Shown: positions 18,932 through 28,055, counted from the first letter of the stretch. The stretch: 64,000 nt of DNA from Pseudomonas sp. KUIN-1 (GCF_009176725.1 NZ_AP020337.1:2356001-2420000); one strand, 5' to 3'. The notes: generated from the letters alone by a model not told the origin. Program-made: numbers and translations.

Positions 18932-19966
18932 ATGAAACTGAAAAACACCTTGGGCTTGGCCATTGGTACTATTGTTGCCGCAACTTCGTTCGGCGCGCTG
19001 GCTCAAGGCCAAGGCGCGGTCGAAATCGAAGGCTTCGCCAAGAAAGAGTACTACGACAGCGATCGTAACTTCAAAAACGACGGCAACCTGTTCGGCGGCT
19101 CCGTTGGCTACTTCCTGACTGACGATGTTGAGCTGCGTCTGGGCTACGACGAAGTCCACAACGTTCGTAGCGACAGCGGCAAGAACATCAAGGGCGCAGA
19201 CACTGCTCTGGACGCTCTGTACCACTTCAACAACCCAGGCGACATGCTGCGTCCATACGTATCTGCCGGCTTCTCTGACCAGAGCATCGGTCAAGACGCT
19301 CGCCGTGGCCGTGACGGTTCCACCTTCGCCAACATCGGCGGCGGCGCCAAGCTGTACTTCACTGACAACTTCTATGCCCGTGCAGGCGTTGAAGCTCAGT
19401 ACAACATCGACCAAGGCAACACCGAGTGGGCGCCAAGCGTCGGTATCGGTGTAAACTTCGGCGGCGGCAGCAAGAAAGTTGAAGCGGCTCCAGCTCCAGT
19501 AGCTGAAGTGTGCTCCGACAGCGACAACGACGGCGTGTGCGACAACGTCGACAAGTGCCCGGACACCCCAGCCAACGTTACCGTTGACGCTGATGGCTGC
19601 CCAGCAGTTGCCGAAGTGGTTCGTGTTGAGCTGGACGTGAAGTTCGACTTCGACAAATCCGTAGTCAAGCCTAGCAGCTACGGCGACATCAAGAACCTCG
19701 CTGACTTCATGCAGCAGTACCCACAGACCACCACCACTGTTGAAGGTCACACTGACTCCGTCGGTCCTGACGCTTACAACCAAAAACTGTCCGAGCGTCG
19801 TGCAAACGCCGTTAAACAGGTTCTGGTTAACCAGTACGGTGTTGGCGCTAGCCGCGTAAACTCGGTTGGTTACGGCGAAACCAAGCCAGTTGCTGACAAC
19901 GCAACTGAAGCAGGTCGCGCAGTTAACCGTCGCGTAGAAGCAGAAGTAGAAGCTCAAGCTAAGTAA
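18932..19966 (+). CDS. oprF: Major outer membrane porin OprF (OmpA family)
   Basis: 344 residues. Signal peptide to about residue 24 (ALA/QGQG). N-terminal eight-strand barrel domain to about 185, an Ala/Pro hinge (VEAAPAPVAEVC), a four-cysteine loop of TSP3-like acidic repeats (SDSDNDGVCDNVDKCPDTP) and a C-terminal OmpA domain that binds peptidoglycan (FDFDKSVVKPSSYGD, VEGHTDSVGPDAYNQKLSE, NRRVEAEVEAQAK). Codon use is strongly biased, as in a highly expressed gene. Target of SigX. Confidence 0.98.
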   Translation: MKLKNTLGLAIGTIVAATSFGALAQGQGAVEIEGFAKKEYYDSDRNFKNDGNLFGGSVGYFLTDDVELRLGYDEVHNVRSDSGKNIKGADTALDALYHFNNPGDMLRPYVSAGFSDQSIGQDARRGRDGSTFANIGGGAKLYFTDNFYARAGVEAQYNIDQGNTEWAPSVGIGVNFGGGSKKVEAAPAPVAEVCSDSDNDGVCDNVDKCPDTPANVTVDADGCPAVAEVVRVELDVKFDFDKSVVKPSSYGDIKNLADFMQQYPQTTTTVEGHTDSVGPDAYNQKLSERRANAVKQVLVNQYGVGASRVNSVGYGETKPVADNATEAGRAVNRRVEAEVEAQAK

Positions 19967-19982
19967 TTAGCCGCTTGTACTG

Positions 19983-20012
19983 AAAAGCCCGGCTCAGGCC
20001 GGGCTTTTCTTT
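19983..20012. terminator. Bidirectional terminator between oprF and cobA
   Basis: AAAAGCCCGGC, loop TCAG, GCCGGGCTTTT: an 11-bp perfect stem with T-runs in both directions, between convergent oprF and cobA. Confidence 0.92.
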
Positions 20013-20053
20013 GCCTGCGATTTGGCAGGGTGCTTGTTCAGACGGGCCTGGTG

Positions 20054-20815
20054 TCAGCTGGCATTCAGCTGCGCGTGGCCCATCAGGCTTTGATTCAGCA
20101 GCTCATTGCTGTAAGCCGCAACCGCGCCGATCACCAGAATGGCGGGGCTCTTCAGCTGGAAAGCGGCTGCGTCCTGTTGCATGGCATTCAGGGTGCTACG
20201 GCATTCGCGCTGCCATGGCAGCGAAGCGTTCTCGATCATCGCCACCGGCATCTCGCCACTCATTCCGCCTGCCAGCAGGCTCTCGCGAATTTCCGCCAGT
20301 TTCGCCACGCCCATGTAAACCACCAGGGTGGTTCCGCCTTGCGCGAGCGCTTGCCAGTTGAGCGTGCTGTCATCCTGAGTGTGGGCGGTGACCAGTGTCA
20401 CGCCACGGCTTATACCGCGCAGGGTCAGCGAAATGCCGCACTGTGTTGCACCGGCAAGACCCGCTGTAATGCCGTTGACCAGCTCCACGGCGACACCGCG
20501 CTCCTGTAGCCATTGAGCCTCTTCACCACCACGTCCGAAGATGCACGGATCGCCGCCTTTGAGGCGGACCACGCATTTGCCCTGACGTACGTAGCGCAGC
20601 ATCAGGCGATGGATAAACGCTTGCGGCGTCGAGCGGCAACCGCCGCGCTTGCCGACCGCGATCACCCGCGCCCCCGGACAATGCTCCAGCACTGCGGGGT
20701 TGACCAGATCGTCGATCAGCACCACGTCGGCTTCATGCAAGGCGCGTACTGCCTTGAGGGTCAGCAATTCCGGGTCGCCGGGGCCCGCGCCTACCAGCCA
20801 TACTTTTGCGCTCAT
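20054..20815 (-). CDS. cobA: Uroporphyrinogen-III C-methyltransferase
   Basis: Methylates uroporphyrinogen III at C2 and C7 to precorrin-2, the branch point to siroheme and cobalamin. 253 residues: VGAGPGDPELLTLKAVRAL, VRLKGGDPCIFGRGGEEA and the late TLVVYMG motif define the SUMT family. It is not fused to siroheme-forming domains, so it is CobA rather than CysG. It ends the nitrate reductase operon (10 nt after the reductase stop), where it would support siroheme supply for nitrite reductase, although no nitrite reductase is present here. Confidence 0.93.
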   Translation of the reverse strand: MSAKVWLVGAGPGDPELLTLKAVRALHEADVVLIDDLVNPAVLEHCPGARVIAVGKRGGCRSTPQAFIHRLMLRYVRQGKCVVRLKGGDPCIFGRGGEEAQWLQERGVAVELVNGITAGLAGATQCGISLTLRGISRGVTLVTAHTQDDSTLNWQALAQGGTTLVVYMGVAKLAEIRESLLAGGMSGEMPVAMIENASLPWQRECRSTLNAMQQDAAAFQLKSPAILVIGAVAAYSNELLNQSLMGHAQLNAS

Positions 20816-20825
20816 GCCGCATTCC

Positions 20826-23546
20826 TCATTCTGTAACCGCCACGGTATGGATCAGTCTTCTTATTTCCGGCACGCAGGAGCCGCACTGAGTGCCGCAGCC
20901 CAACTGTGTCTTGAGTTGATTCAGGTCCAGCCCACGCTCGATAGCGCTCATGACTGCGTTCTGGCTGACATTCATGCAGTTGCACAAGGTCTTGTCGCGA
21001 GTCTGTGTCGAGTCTTTGCCCGGTTCGCTGCTCAACGGTGCCAACAGCCAGCGTCGCAACGAAGCCTCAACGCGTTCTTCCAGCCACAACGTCTGCAACC
21101 AATGCCGGGCAAGTGTTTCGCCGGCCAGGCGAATCGCGGTAATACGATCATCGTCAATCCGTACCCGCTTGCCGATCGAGCGTTTGGGGTCGTCATACGC
21201 CATGACCGGTCCCTCATCCAGGCCCAGTACACGATCAATCTGCTGCAGCAGCGCTGAATCGGGTGCTTCTGCGCTGGCGGCGCGTATTACCAGAGCCGGT
21301 CGCCCGCGTCCGGCAAGGCCCATGCTCAGGTAAGTGAAGGTGTCACACAAGGCGCGCAGCGTTTCCATCCGTTGCTGCACGTTGCCCTCGACCAGCGCAA
21401 AGAACTGCCAAGGCAGGTGGGCTTTTTCGATCCTGACGCCGGCGTGCTTGAGTTCCGGTTGTTTCGAGATCGGATCGAAGGCCGGCTGGGTGAGAACGTT
21501 GACACCCCCCTTGAGGAACCTGTCGCCCCAATGCATCGGCACAAAGGCCTGGCCGACTGCAACGCTGTCCTCACTGCTGACCGGCAACAGCAGCTCGCCG
21601 CGCCGGCTGATCAGTTTGACCAGATCGCCGGGCTGCAGGTCATGGCTGAGCATGTCCTGCGGATTGATGCTCAACACAGCTTCGCTGACATGCCCGAACA
21701 AGCGCGCAGCGGTGCCGGTGCGGCTCATGCCGTGCCATTGATCACGCAGCCTGCCGGTATTGAGCGTCAGTGGGTAGTCGGCATCGCGCAATTCCCTGGC
21801 GGCGATGTAAGGCTCGGACAGAAACTGCGCGCGGCCTGAATCGGTGGGAAAGATACCCTCGCTGTACAGGCGCTGTGTGCCGCTGCTGGCGCCACGCGGG
21901 AAGGGCCATTGCTGCGGGCCCTGCTGGTCGATGAGCTCGCGGTCGATCCCGGACATGTCCAGATCGCGCCCGACTGTCAGGCCCTTGAACTCATCGAACA
22001 AGGCTTTGGGTGTCGCGAAATCGAACAGCGCGGGGGCGTCGGGTTGCAGGCGTTGTTGCAGGCGCTGGGCGAAATCCACCGTGATTGCCCAGTCGGAGCG
22101 CGCTTCGCCGGGCGCCTGGATGGCCTTGCGCACGTTGGAGATGCGCCGTTCGGAGTTGGTCACCGTGCCTTCTTTCTCGCCCCAGCTGGCAGCAGGCAGC
22201 AACAGATCGGCGTAACGCGCAGTTTCGGTGGTTTTGAACGCTTCCTGGAGTACCACGAACGGGCAGGTTTCCAGCGCTTGCCTGATGCGGTTCTGGTCGG
22301 GCAGTGACTGTGCCGGGTTGGTGCAGGCAATCCACAGGGCTTTGATTGTCCCGTTTTGCAATTGCTCGAACAGTTCGATGGCGGAAAGGCCGGGGCTGGC
22401 GGGCAGACTGTCGACGCCCCAGTAATCTGCAACCTCCTGACGATGCTGAGGATTTGCCGCGTCGCGATGGCCAGGCAACAGGTTGGACAGGCTGCCGGTT
22501 TCGCGTCCGCCCATGGCGTTGGGCTGGCCGGTGAGTGAGAAGGGACCTGCGCCGGGTTTGCCAATCTGGCCGGTCGCCAGGTGCAGGTTGATCAGCGCGC
22601 TGTTTTTCGCACTGCCGGCCGTAGACTGATTCAGCCCCATGCACCACAGCGACAGAAAAGCCGGCGCTTCGCCCACCCAACGGGCGCAGGTGTGCAGCTG
22701 TTCCAGAGTAATGCCGCAGAGGGCGGCCACGTGCTCAGGCGGGTAATCATGGACCAGCGTGGCCAGTTCCTCATAGCCCTGCGTGTGCGCGGCAATGAAC
22801 GCCGGGTCGATCAGGCGTTCGTTCATCAGTATATGAAGGATGCCGTGAAACAGCGCGACGTCCGTGCCGGGCTGAATCGCCAGGTGCAGGTCGGCCAGCT
22901 CGCAGGTGTCGGTGCGCCGTGGGTCGATGACGATGAGTTTCATCTGCGGACGATGGTTTTTTGCTTCTTCCAGACGACGAAACAGAATCGGGTGCGCGTA
23001 CGCCATGTTACTGCCGACGATCATCACGCAGTCGCTCAGTTCGATATCTTCGTAGCTGCAGGGCGGTGCATCGGCACCCAGGCTGCGCTTATAGCCAGCC
23101 ACGGCGGAGGACATGCACAGCCGTGAGTTGCTGTCGATATTGTTGGTGCCGATCAGGGCGCGCGCCAGCTTGTTGAACGCGTAGTAGTCTTCGGTCAGCA
23201 ACTGGCCGGAAATGTAGAAGGCAACGCTGTCCGGGCCGTGTTCGCGAATGGTCTCGGCAAACACATTGGCCGCGTGTTCCAGTGCGGTATCCCAATGGGT
23301 GACGCTGCGCGCCAGGCCTTTGCTCAGGCGCAGTTCCGGGTACAGCGCGCGGGCTTCGATGTCGCCGGTCAGGTGCAGGCTCGAACCTTTGCTGCACAGC
23401 TTGCCGAAGTTGGCCGGGTGCTTCGGGTCGCCGCTGACGCCGAGAATATGCTCGCCGTCATGTTCGATCAGTACGCCGCAGCCCACGCCGCAATAGCAGC
23501 AGGTCGATGCCGTGATCCGAGGGGTGTGAAGGGCAAGGCTGTTCAT
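20826..23546 (-). CDS. nasA: Assimilatory nitrate reductase, catalytic subunit (molybdopterin)
   Basis: 906 residues. Reduces nitrate to nitrite in the cytoplasm. N-terminal [4Fe-4S] motif (CCYCGVGCGVL with a further Cys in FGKLCSKG), bis-MGD molybdopterin domains in the middle (LWCMGLNQSTAGSAKNSALINLHLATGQIG), molybdopterin-dinucleotide domain (LNTGRLRDQWHGMSRTG), and a C-terminal BFD-like [2Fe-2S] domain (LCNCMNVSQNAVMSAIERGL...LGCGTQCGSCVPEI). The gene starts inside the stop of the FAD reductase gene (4-nt overlap), so both subunits should be made together. Naming differs between species: the same protein is called nasC in P. aeruginosa. Confidence 0.94.
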   Translation of the reverse strand: MNSLALHTPRITASTCCYCGVGCGVLIEHDGEHILGVSGDPKHPANFGKLCSKGSSLHLTGDIEARALYPELRLSKGLARSVTHWDTALEHAANVFAETIREHGPDSVAFYISGQLLTEDYYAFNKLARALIGTNNIDSNSRLCMSSAVAGYKRSLGADAPPCSYEDIELSDCVMIVGSNMAYAHPILFRRLEEAKNHRPQMKLIVIDPRRTDTCELADLHLAIQPGTDVALFHGILHILMNERLIDPAFIAAHTQGYEELATLVHDYPPEHVAALCGITLEQLHTCARWVGEAPAFLSLWCMGLNQSTAGSAKNSALINLHLATGQIGKPGAGPFSLTGQPNAMGGRETGSLSNLLPGHRDAANPQHRQEVADYWGVDSLPASPGLSAIELFEQLQNGTIKALWIACTNPAQSLPDQNRIRQALETCPFVVLQEAFKTTETARYADLLLPAASWGEKEGTVTNSERRISNVRKAIQAPGEARSDWAITVDFAQRLQQRLQPDAPALFDFATPKALFDEFKGLTVGRDLDMSGIDRELIDQQGPQQWPFPRGASSGTQRLYSEGIFPTDSGRAQFLSEPYIAARELRDADYPLTLNTGRLRDQWHGMSRTGTAARLFGHVSEAVLSINPQDMLSHDLQPGDLVKLISRRGELLLPVSSEDSVAVGQAFVPMHWGDRFLKGGVNVLTQPAFDPISKQPELKHAGVRIEKAHLPWQFFALVEGNVQQRMETLRALCDTFTYLSMGLAGRGRPALVIRAASAEAPDSALLQQIDRVLGLDEGPVMAYDDPKRSIGKRVRIDDDRITAIRLAGETLARHWLQTLWLEERVEASLRRWLLAPLSSEPGKDSTQTRDKTLCNCMNVSQNAVMSAIERGLDLNQLKTQLGCGTQCGSCVPEIRRLIHTVAVTE

Positions 23547-24772
23547 GCGCAGGCCGCCTGCGCAGCAGCGGGTTTGCCGAACATCAGATGATCGCGTATG
23601 GCGTCGATTCCCTGGCCATCACGGATCTGCTGCAAGTACCAGTTGCCGTCGGCGGTGTCGCCGTACAGGCAGGCGCCGACCAGTACGTCGTTCTTGATCA
23701 CCAGCTTCTTGTAGACGCCGCCAATGGGATCGGAAAGGGTGATGCTTTCAGTGCCTTCACCGCCGAGGAAATCCCCGGCGGAAAACAGGTCGATGCCGGT
23801 GACTTTAAGCTTGGTCGAGGTGACCGAACCCGGATAACGCGCGAAGCCCAGTTGCGCAAGGTGATTGGCGCAGACCCGCGCCTGCTCGAACAGCGGCGCC
23901 ACCAGCCCATAGGCAATGCCGCGGTGGCTGACGCATTCGCCAATCGCGTAGATGCGCGGGTCGTAGGTCTGCAAGGTGTCATTGACCAGAATGCCGCGGT
24001 TACAGGGCAGGCCGGCTTGCTCGGCCAATTCGGTATTGGGCCGTATGCCTGCGGCCATGACCACCAGATCGGCATCGATCCTGTCGCCGTTGTTGAATTG
24101 CACCTCGGTTACGCGGCCCTGATCATCGCCGAGCAGGGCGTTGGTCTGTTCGTCGAGGCGAAAGCTCAGGCCGCGCTTTTCCAGTGCCGCTTGCAGCATC
24201 CGCCCGCTGGTCTTGTCCAGTTGGCGCTCCAACAGCGTCTGGCCGTTATGAATTACCGTGACTTGCATGCCGCGCAGGCTCAAGCCATTGGCCGCTTCCA
24301 GTCCGAGCAAGCCGCCGCCGATGACGACTGCGCGTTTGTGCGTGACGGCGGTGTCGATCATCTGCCGCGTGTGGCTGATGTCGCGATAACCGATGACGCC
24401 GTTCAGCGTGTTGCCGGGGATCGGCAGTATGAACGGCCGCGAACCGGTGGCAATCAGCAGCCGATCATAGTGGGCCTGGGTGCCGTCATCGGCGATCACC
24501 AGGCGTTTGATGCGATCGATCTTCACCACGCGGCGGTTGAGCAACAACTCGATTCCATTGCGTTGGTACCAGTCGAGATCGTTGAGCACGATGTCTTCGA
24601 AATTCTGTTCGCCAGCCAGCACCGGCGACAGCAGGATGCGATTGTAATTGGGGTGTGGCTCGGCGCCGAAGACCGTGATGTGGTAAAGGTCTTCGCTCAG
24701 TTTCAGCAACTCTTCGAGTGTGCGCACGCCGGCCATGCCGTTGCCGATCATCACCAGTTTGAGTTTGGTCAT
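23543..24772 (-). CDS. FAD/NAD(P)H reductase of nitrate assimilation, NirB N-terminal-like (NasC type)
   Basis: 409 residues: FAD-binding GNGMAGVRTLEELL near the N terminus, NAD(P)H-binding VVIGGGLLGLEAANGLSLRG (about residue 145-165), second FAD motif (DPRIYAIGECVSHRG) and a C-terminal oxidoreductase cap. It aligns by eye with the first half of NirB but stops before the BFD and siroheme/4Fe-4S domains, so it cannot reduce nitrite. The best reading is the electron-donating subunit of nitrate reductase, as NasC in Klebsiella. GGAGG precedes the ATG. Its mRNA leader carries a predicted NasT-responsive terminator. Confidence 0.82.
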   Translation of the reverse strand: MTKLKLVMIGNGMAGVRTLEELLKLSEDLYHITVFGAEPHPNYNRILLSPVLAGEQNFEDIVLNDLDWYQRNGIELLLNRRVVKIDRIKRLVIADDGTQAHYDRLLIATGSRPFILPIPGNTLNGVIGYRDISHTRQMIDTAVTHKRAVVIGGGLLGLEAANGLSLRGMQVTVIHNGQTLLERQLDKTSGRMLQAALEKRGLSFRLDEQTNALLGDDQGRVTEVQFNNGDRIDADLVVMAAGIRPNTELAEQAGLPCNRGILVNDTLQTYDPRIYAIGECVSHRGIAYGLVAPLFEQARVCANHLAQLGFARYPGSVTSTKLKVTGIDLFSAGDFLGGEGTESITLSDPIGGVYKKLVIKNDVLVGACLYGDTADGNWYLQQIRDGQGIDAIRDHLMFGKPAAAQAACA

Positions 24773-24820
24773 CTTGCCTCCGAGTCACTGCAGCGCGTGC
24801 TCGACACGTTTCGCGCAAAC

Positions 24821-24858
24821 AAAAAAAGGCGTCCCGTCAGTGGCCTGACGAGGACGCC
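24821..24858 (-). terminator. Leader terminator before the nitrate reductase operon
   Basis: On the minus strand GGCGTCC...GGACGCC encloses an inner CGTCAG/CTGACG pairing and is followed by seven T. It lies between the sigma-54 element and the reductase start, so it must be passed for expression. Confidence 0.85.
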
Positions 24859-24867
24859 TTTGTCCGG

Positions 24868-24911
24868 TCCCGTTCTCTCGGGAGACGCAGCCTTCATCGT
24901 TGAGGGCTGCG
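24868..24911 (-). promoter_or_regulatory. Tandem hexaloop hairpins, predicted NasT (ANTAR) antitermination site
   Basis: Minus strand, 5' to 3': hairpin P1 at 24911-24886 (CGCAGCC/GGCTGCG outer stem, two further inner pairs, hexaloop AACGAT), two nt later hairpin P2 at 24883-24868 (TCCCG/CGGGA, hexaloop AGAGAA), 9 nt before the terminator stem. Both loops have A at position 1 and G at position 4, the known feature of ANTAR-bound RNAs. NasT is encoded at 30.1 kb. Confidence 0.8.
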
Positions 24912-24938
24912 TGTTATGAATTATCTGCAAGAGACCAT

Positions 24939-24953
24939 GCAGTGCTTGTGCCA
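24939..24953 (-). promoter_or_regulatory. Sigma-54 promoter element for the reductase operon
   Basis: The minus strand reads TGGCACAAGCACTGC: the -24 GG and -12 GC are correctly spaced and TGGCAC is exact. The predicted start near 24927 is about 16 nt before hairpin P1. Nitrogen (NtrC) control fits; I could not identify an NtrC site. Confidence 0.65.
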
Positions 24954-25048
24954 ACTCGCATCTGCCGGCCTGCGCGGTGTGCAGTCGATAACCCAGGCCT
25001 TTTCTGCACTGCGCTGAGGCGCGTTGCACAGAAGCGGGGCGCAAGGGC

Positions 25049-26710
25049 TCAGTGGCGGCCCAGCAACCCGATCACCAGCACCAGATTGAACAGCAGGGAG
25101 AGCAGCGCCAGTGTTCGCCAGACTTTCAGTGGTTCGCGTTCCAGCAGCGGACGCGGTTTTGTCACCAACGGACGATGCTCGGCTTGCTCCAGTTCCAGCA
25201 ACCACTGTTCAGCGGTTTCGTAGCGCTGGTTCGGGTCGGCGTGCAGTGCCTTGTCCAGGCTTTGGCTCAGCCACTGCGGCAGATCCGGCCGATAACGGCT
25301 GGCAGGTATCGGTGCGCCGAAGCGACGGTGCTGAAAGGCTTCGATCTCGCCGTAAGGGTATTGCCCTGTCAGCAGGTAATACAAAGTGACGCCTGCCGCG
25401 TAGAGGTCCTGCTGCGGATGCGGTTCGGCACCGTTGAAGGCCTCCGGTGCTATATAGCTCGGTGTGCCGGGCAGGTCTTCGGTGTTGACCGCCGAAAGGC
25501 CCGGGCAGAACGCCAGGCCAAAATCCAGCAGGCGCAACTCGCCGTCGTCGGCCAGCAGCAGGTTTTCCGGTTTGATATCGCGATGGATGATGTTGCGTCG
25601 ATGCAGCAGGCCCGTGGCCCGTAGCAGCCGGGTGGCGAGGTCCTGCCACTGGGCCAGCGGCAACGGCCCGTTGTCAGTGAAGCGCTCGGCCAGTGTGTGC
25701 CCGGGATACTCGCGCATCACGTAATACAGATGCTGGCGGTCTGTCAGCGGGTGTATCTCGGGAAAGAAGCGCCCGGCGACCCGGCGCAGAAACCACTCCT
25801 CCAGCAGCAGCCCCTGACCGGCGCCAGTTTCGTCATGGCGACTGGCCGGCAGGGTTTTCAACAGCCAGGGTTGCTCATGGATATCGGTGACCCGATATAC
25901 GATGGACTGGCGCGATTGCGCCACGACGTTGCCGACTTTCCAGCCCTCGAATGCCTGATCGGCCTTGAGCGCGGGTGGCAGCGGCCATTGTTGCAACTGC
26001 AGCAACGCGTCCCCCAGATCATCCTCGCCGAGCGTGTCGACCTGAATCAGCAGGGCGCTGGCATTGTCCTGACTGCCGGCCAGGTGCGCCGCGCTGACCA
26101 GGGTTTTCACCGCCGCGTCGAGGTCGTGCTGTTCGCCCAGAATCGAGCGAATGCTCGCATCGCCCAGCGTCGCCCAGACCCCGTCGCTGACCAGCAGCAG
26201 GCGCTCGCCTTCACACAGTTCGCCGTCCAGGTAATCCATGACCACGTACTGATCCAGGCCCAGCGCACGCTTGAGTACATGCTGCATGTCGGCCTGTTCC
26301 CAGACGTGATCTTCACTGATGCGTTTGAGCGTCCCGGTTTGCCAGCGATAAACCCGGCAGTCGCCGACATGGGCGAGGGTGAAGCGCCGACCGCGCAGTA
26401 CCAGAGCGCTGAGGGTGGTCAACAGGCCGTTGGCCAGCAGCCAGCGATTCTGCGCCAGCAGCAGGCGATCAAGGGACTGCGCCACGCCCCAGGTTTCCGG
26501 CGTGGCGTAATAGTCGAGGGCCAGCGCCTGGAGGGTGGACTGCGCGGCCAGTGCGCCGTCGGCACACTGGCTGACGCCGTCGGCAAGGGCGAACAGATAG
26601 CCTTTGCTGGCCGCCAGCGCCGGGACTGGCGTGACCAGGCGCACGGCGTCCTGATTCTCCGCTCGCGGTCCGCTGGCGCTGAATTGCGCGAACTGCAGTT
26701 GCAGGGTCAT
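25049..26710 (-). CDS. PP2C phosphatase - serine/threonine kinase fusion with C-terminal membrane anchor
   Basis: 553 residues. Residues about 1-235 form a PP2C phosphatase (ENQDAVRLV, LFALADGVSQC, LLLVSDGVWATLGD, DNASALLIQVD: metal-binding acids present). Residues about 265-520 form a protein kinase: HRDIKPENLL at 376-385, DFG at 396-398, APEAF. The ATP loop (GNVVAQSRQSIVYRV) lacks the usual GxGxxG. A hydrophobic segment near 533-550 should anchor it in the inner membrane. It starts 7 nt after the nitrate transporter stop, so it is in the same operon; the same order occurs in other pseudomonads. Substrate unknown; a role in controlling transporter or reductase is inference. Confidence 0.9.
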   Translation of the reverse strand: MTLQLQFAQFSASGPRAENQDAVRLVTPVPALAASKGYLFALADGVSQCADGALAAQSTLQALALDYYATPETWGVAQSLDRLLLAQNRWLLANGLLTTLSALVLRGRRFTLAHVGDCRVYRWQTGTLKRISEDHVWEQADMQHVLKRALGLDQYVVMDYLDGELCEGERLLLVSDGVWATLGDASIRSILGEQHDLDAAVKTLVSAAHLAGSQDNASALLIQVDTLGEDDLGDALLQLQQWPLPPALKADQAFEGWKVGNVVAQSRQSIVYRVTDIHEQPWLLKTLPASRHDETGAGQGLLLEEWFLRRVAGRFFPEIHPLTDRQHLYYVMREYPGHTLAERFTDNGPLPLAQWQDLATRLLRATGLLHRRNIIHRDIKPENLLLADDGELRLLDFGLAFCPGLSAVNTEDLPGTPSYIAPEAFNGAEPHPQQDLYAAGVTLYYLLTGQYPYGEIEAFQHRRFGAPIPASRYRPDLPQWLSQSLDKALHADPNQRYETAEQWLLELEQAEHRPLVTKPRPLLEREPLKVWRTLALLSLLFNLVLVIGLLGRH

Positions 26711-26717
26711 CGGCGCT

Positions 26718-27929
26718 TCAGACCCGAGCCGCCGTGACTGCGGCCGAACCCCAGGTGGTTCTCCAGCGACGCTTGACGTTCAGCAGGCCGAACCAGGCCA
26801 GTACCGCCAGGCCGGCGAACAGCCACAGGCCCAACTGGTAGTCGCCGGTGTTCTGTTTGATGGCGCCCAGGCCGGCGGCCAGCAGGAAACCACCGATGCC
26901 ACCCGCCATGCCGATCAGGCCGGTCATGACCCCGATTTCCTTGCGGAAGCGCTGCGGTACCAGCTGGAATACCGCGCCGTTGCCGGCCCCCAGGCCCAGC
27001 ATGGCGGCCACGAACAGCGCCAGTGCTGCCCACGAACTTGGCAGGTTGAAGCCCACGGCGGCGATGCCGATGGCGGCAACCGCATACATCACGGTCAGCG
27101 TGCGAATCCCGCCGAAACGGTCGGCCAGCGCGCCACCCAGCGGACGCATCAGGCTGCCGCCGAAGACGCAGGCAGCGGTGTAGTAACCGGCAGTGATCGG
27201 GCTCAAACCGTATTGGTCGTTGAAATAGCCGGGCAGGGCGCTGGCCAGGCCAATGAAACCACCGAACGTCACGCTGTAGAAAAACATGAACCACCAGCTG
27301 TCACGATCACCCAGCGCATTGAGGTAGTCCGCCATGGATTTGGGTTTGCTGCGTTGCGGGGCGTTGCGTGCCATCAGGGTGAAGGCGATCAGGGTCAGGA
27401 CCAGCGGGATCAGTGCCAGACCGAAGACGTTGCTCCAACCGAAACTGGCGGCCAGCACCGGCGCGATCAGCGCGGCCAGTACAGTGCCGGAATTGCCCGC
27501 ACCGGCGATGCCCATGGCCTTGCCCTGATGCTGCGCTGGATACCATTGCGACGCCAGGGGCAGCGCGACGGCGAACGAAGCACCGGCCATACCGAGGAAC
27601 ACACCCAGCACCAGCACCTGGCCGTAGGTGTGAATGCCCAGTTGCCAGGCAGCCAGCAGCGCGCCGATGACGATCACTTGGCCGATGATTCCGGCGGTCT
27701 TGGGCGACAGCTGGTCGGCCAGCAGGCCCATGAAGAAGCGCAGCACCGCACCCGCCAGAATCGGTGTGGCGACCATCAGGCCACGTTGCTGAGTGGTCAG
27801 CTGCAGGTCAGTGGCAATCTGCACCGCCAGCGGACCAAGCAGGTACCAGACCATGAAACTCAGGTCGAAATAGAGAAAGGCCGCGAACAGGGTCGGTTTG
27901 TGGCCTGCCTTCCAGAAGCTTGTATCCAT
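26718..27929 (-). CDS. Nitrate/nitrite MFS transporter (NarK/NasA family)
   Basis: 403 residues with about 12 hydrophobic helices. The NNP-family nitrate signature is seen as GAGNSGTVLAALIAP and GLGAGNGAVFQLVPQRF. Inner membrane uptake of nitrate for assimilation. The start is the ATG at 27929 (GAGGTG upstream); a GTG two codons earlier is also in frame. First gene of an operon with the PP2C-kinase fusion, behind a leader with a terminator and hexaloop hairpins. Called nasA in P. aeruginosa and narK in others. Confidence 0.92.
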   Translation of the reverse strand: MDTSFWKAGHKPTLFAAFLYFDLSFMVWYLLGPLAVQIATDLQLTTQQRGLMVATPILAGAVLRFFMGLLADQLSPKTAGIIGQVIVIGALLAAWQLGIHTYGQVLVLGVFLGMAGASFAVALPLASQWYPAQHQGKAMGIAGAGNSGTVLAALIAPVLAASFGWSNVFGLALIPLVLTLIAFTLMARNAPQRSKPKSMADYLNALGDRDSWWFMFFYSVTFGGFIGLASALPGYFNDQYGLSPITAGYYTAACVFGGSLMRPLGGALADRFGGIRTLTVMYAVAAIGIAAVGFNLPSSWAALALFVAAMLGLGAGNGAVFQLVPQRFRKEIGVMTGLIGMAGGIGGFLLAAGLGAIKQNTGDYQLGLWLFAGLAVLAWFGLLNVKRRWRTTWGSAAVTAARV

Positions 27930-28055
27930 GTGCACACCTCATCATCTGCTAGTTAGTCAGTCGGGCCATGACCACGACACGGGTTATTCAGACGCTGTGG
28001 TGGAGTGTTCCGAATGACGGCGACTCCACCGGCCCCTGCGCCGGGGCCAAAACGC

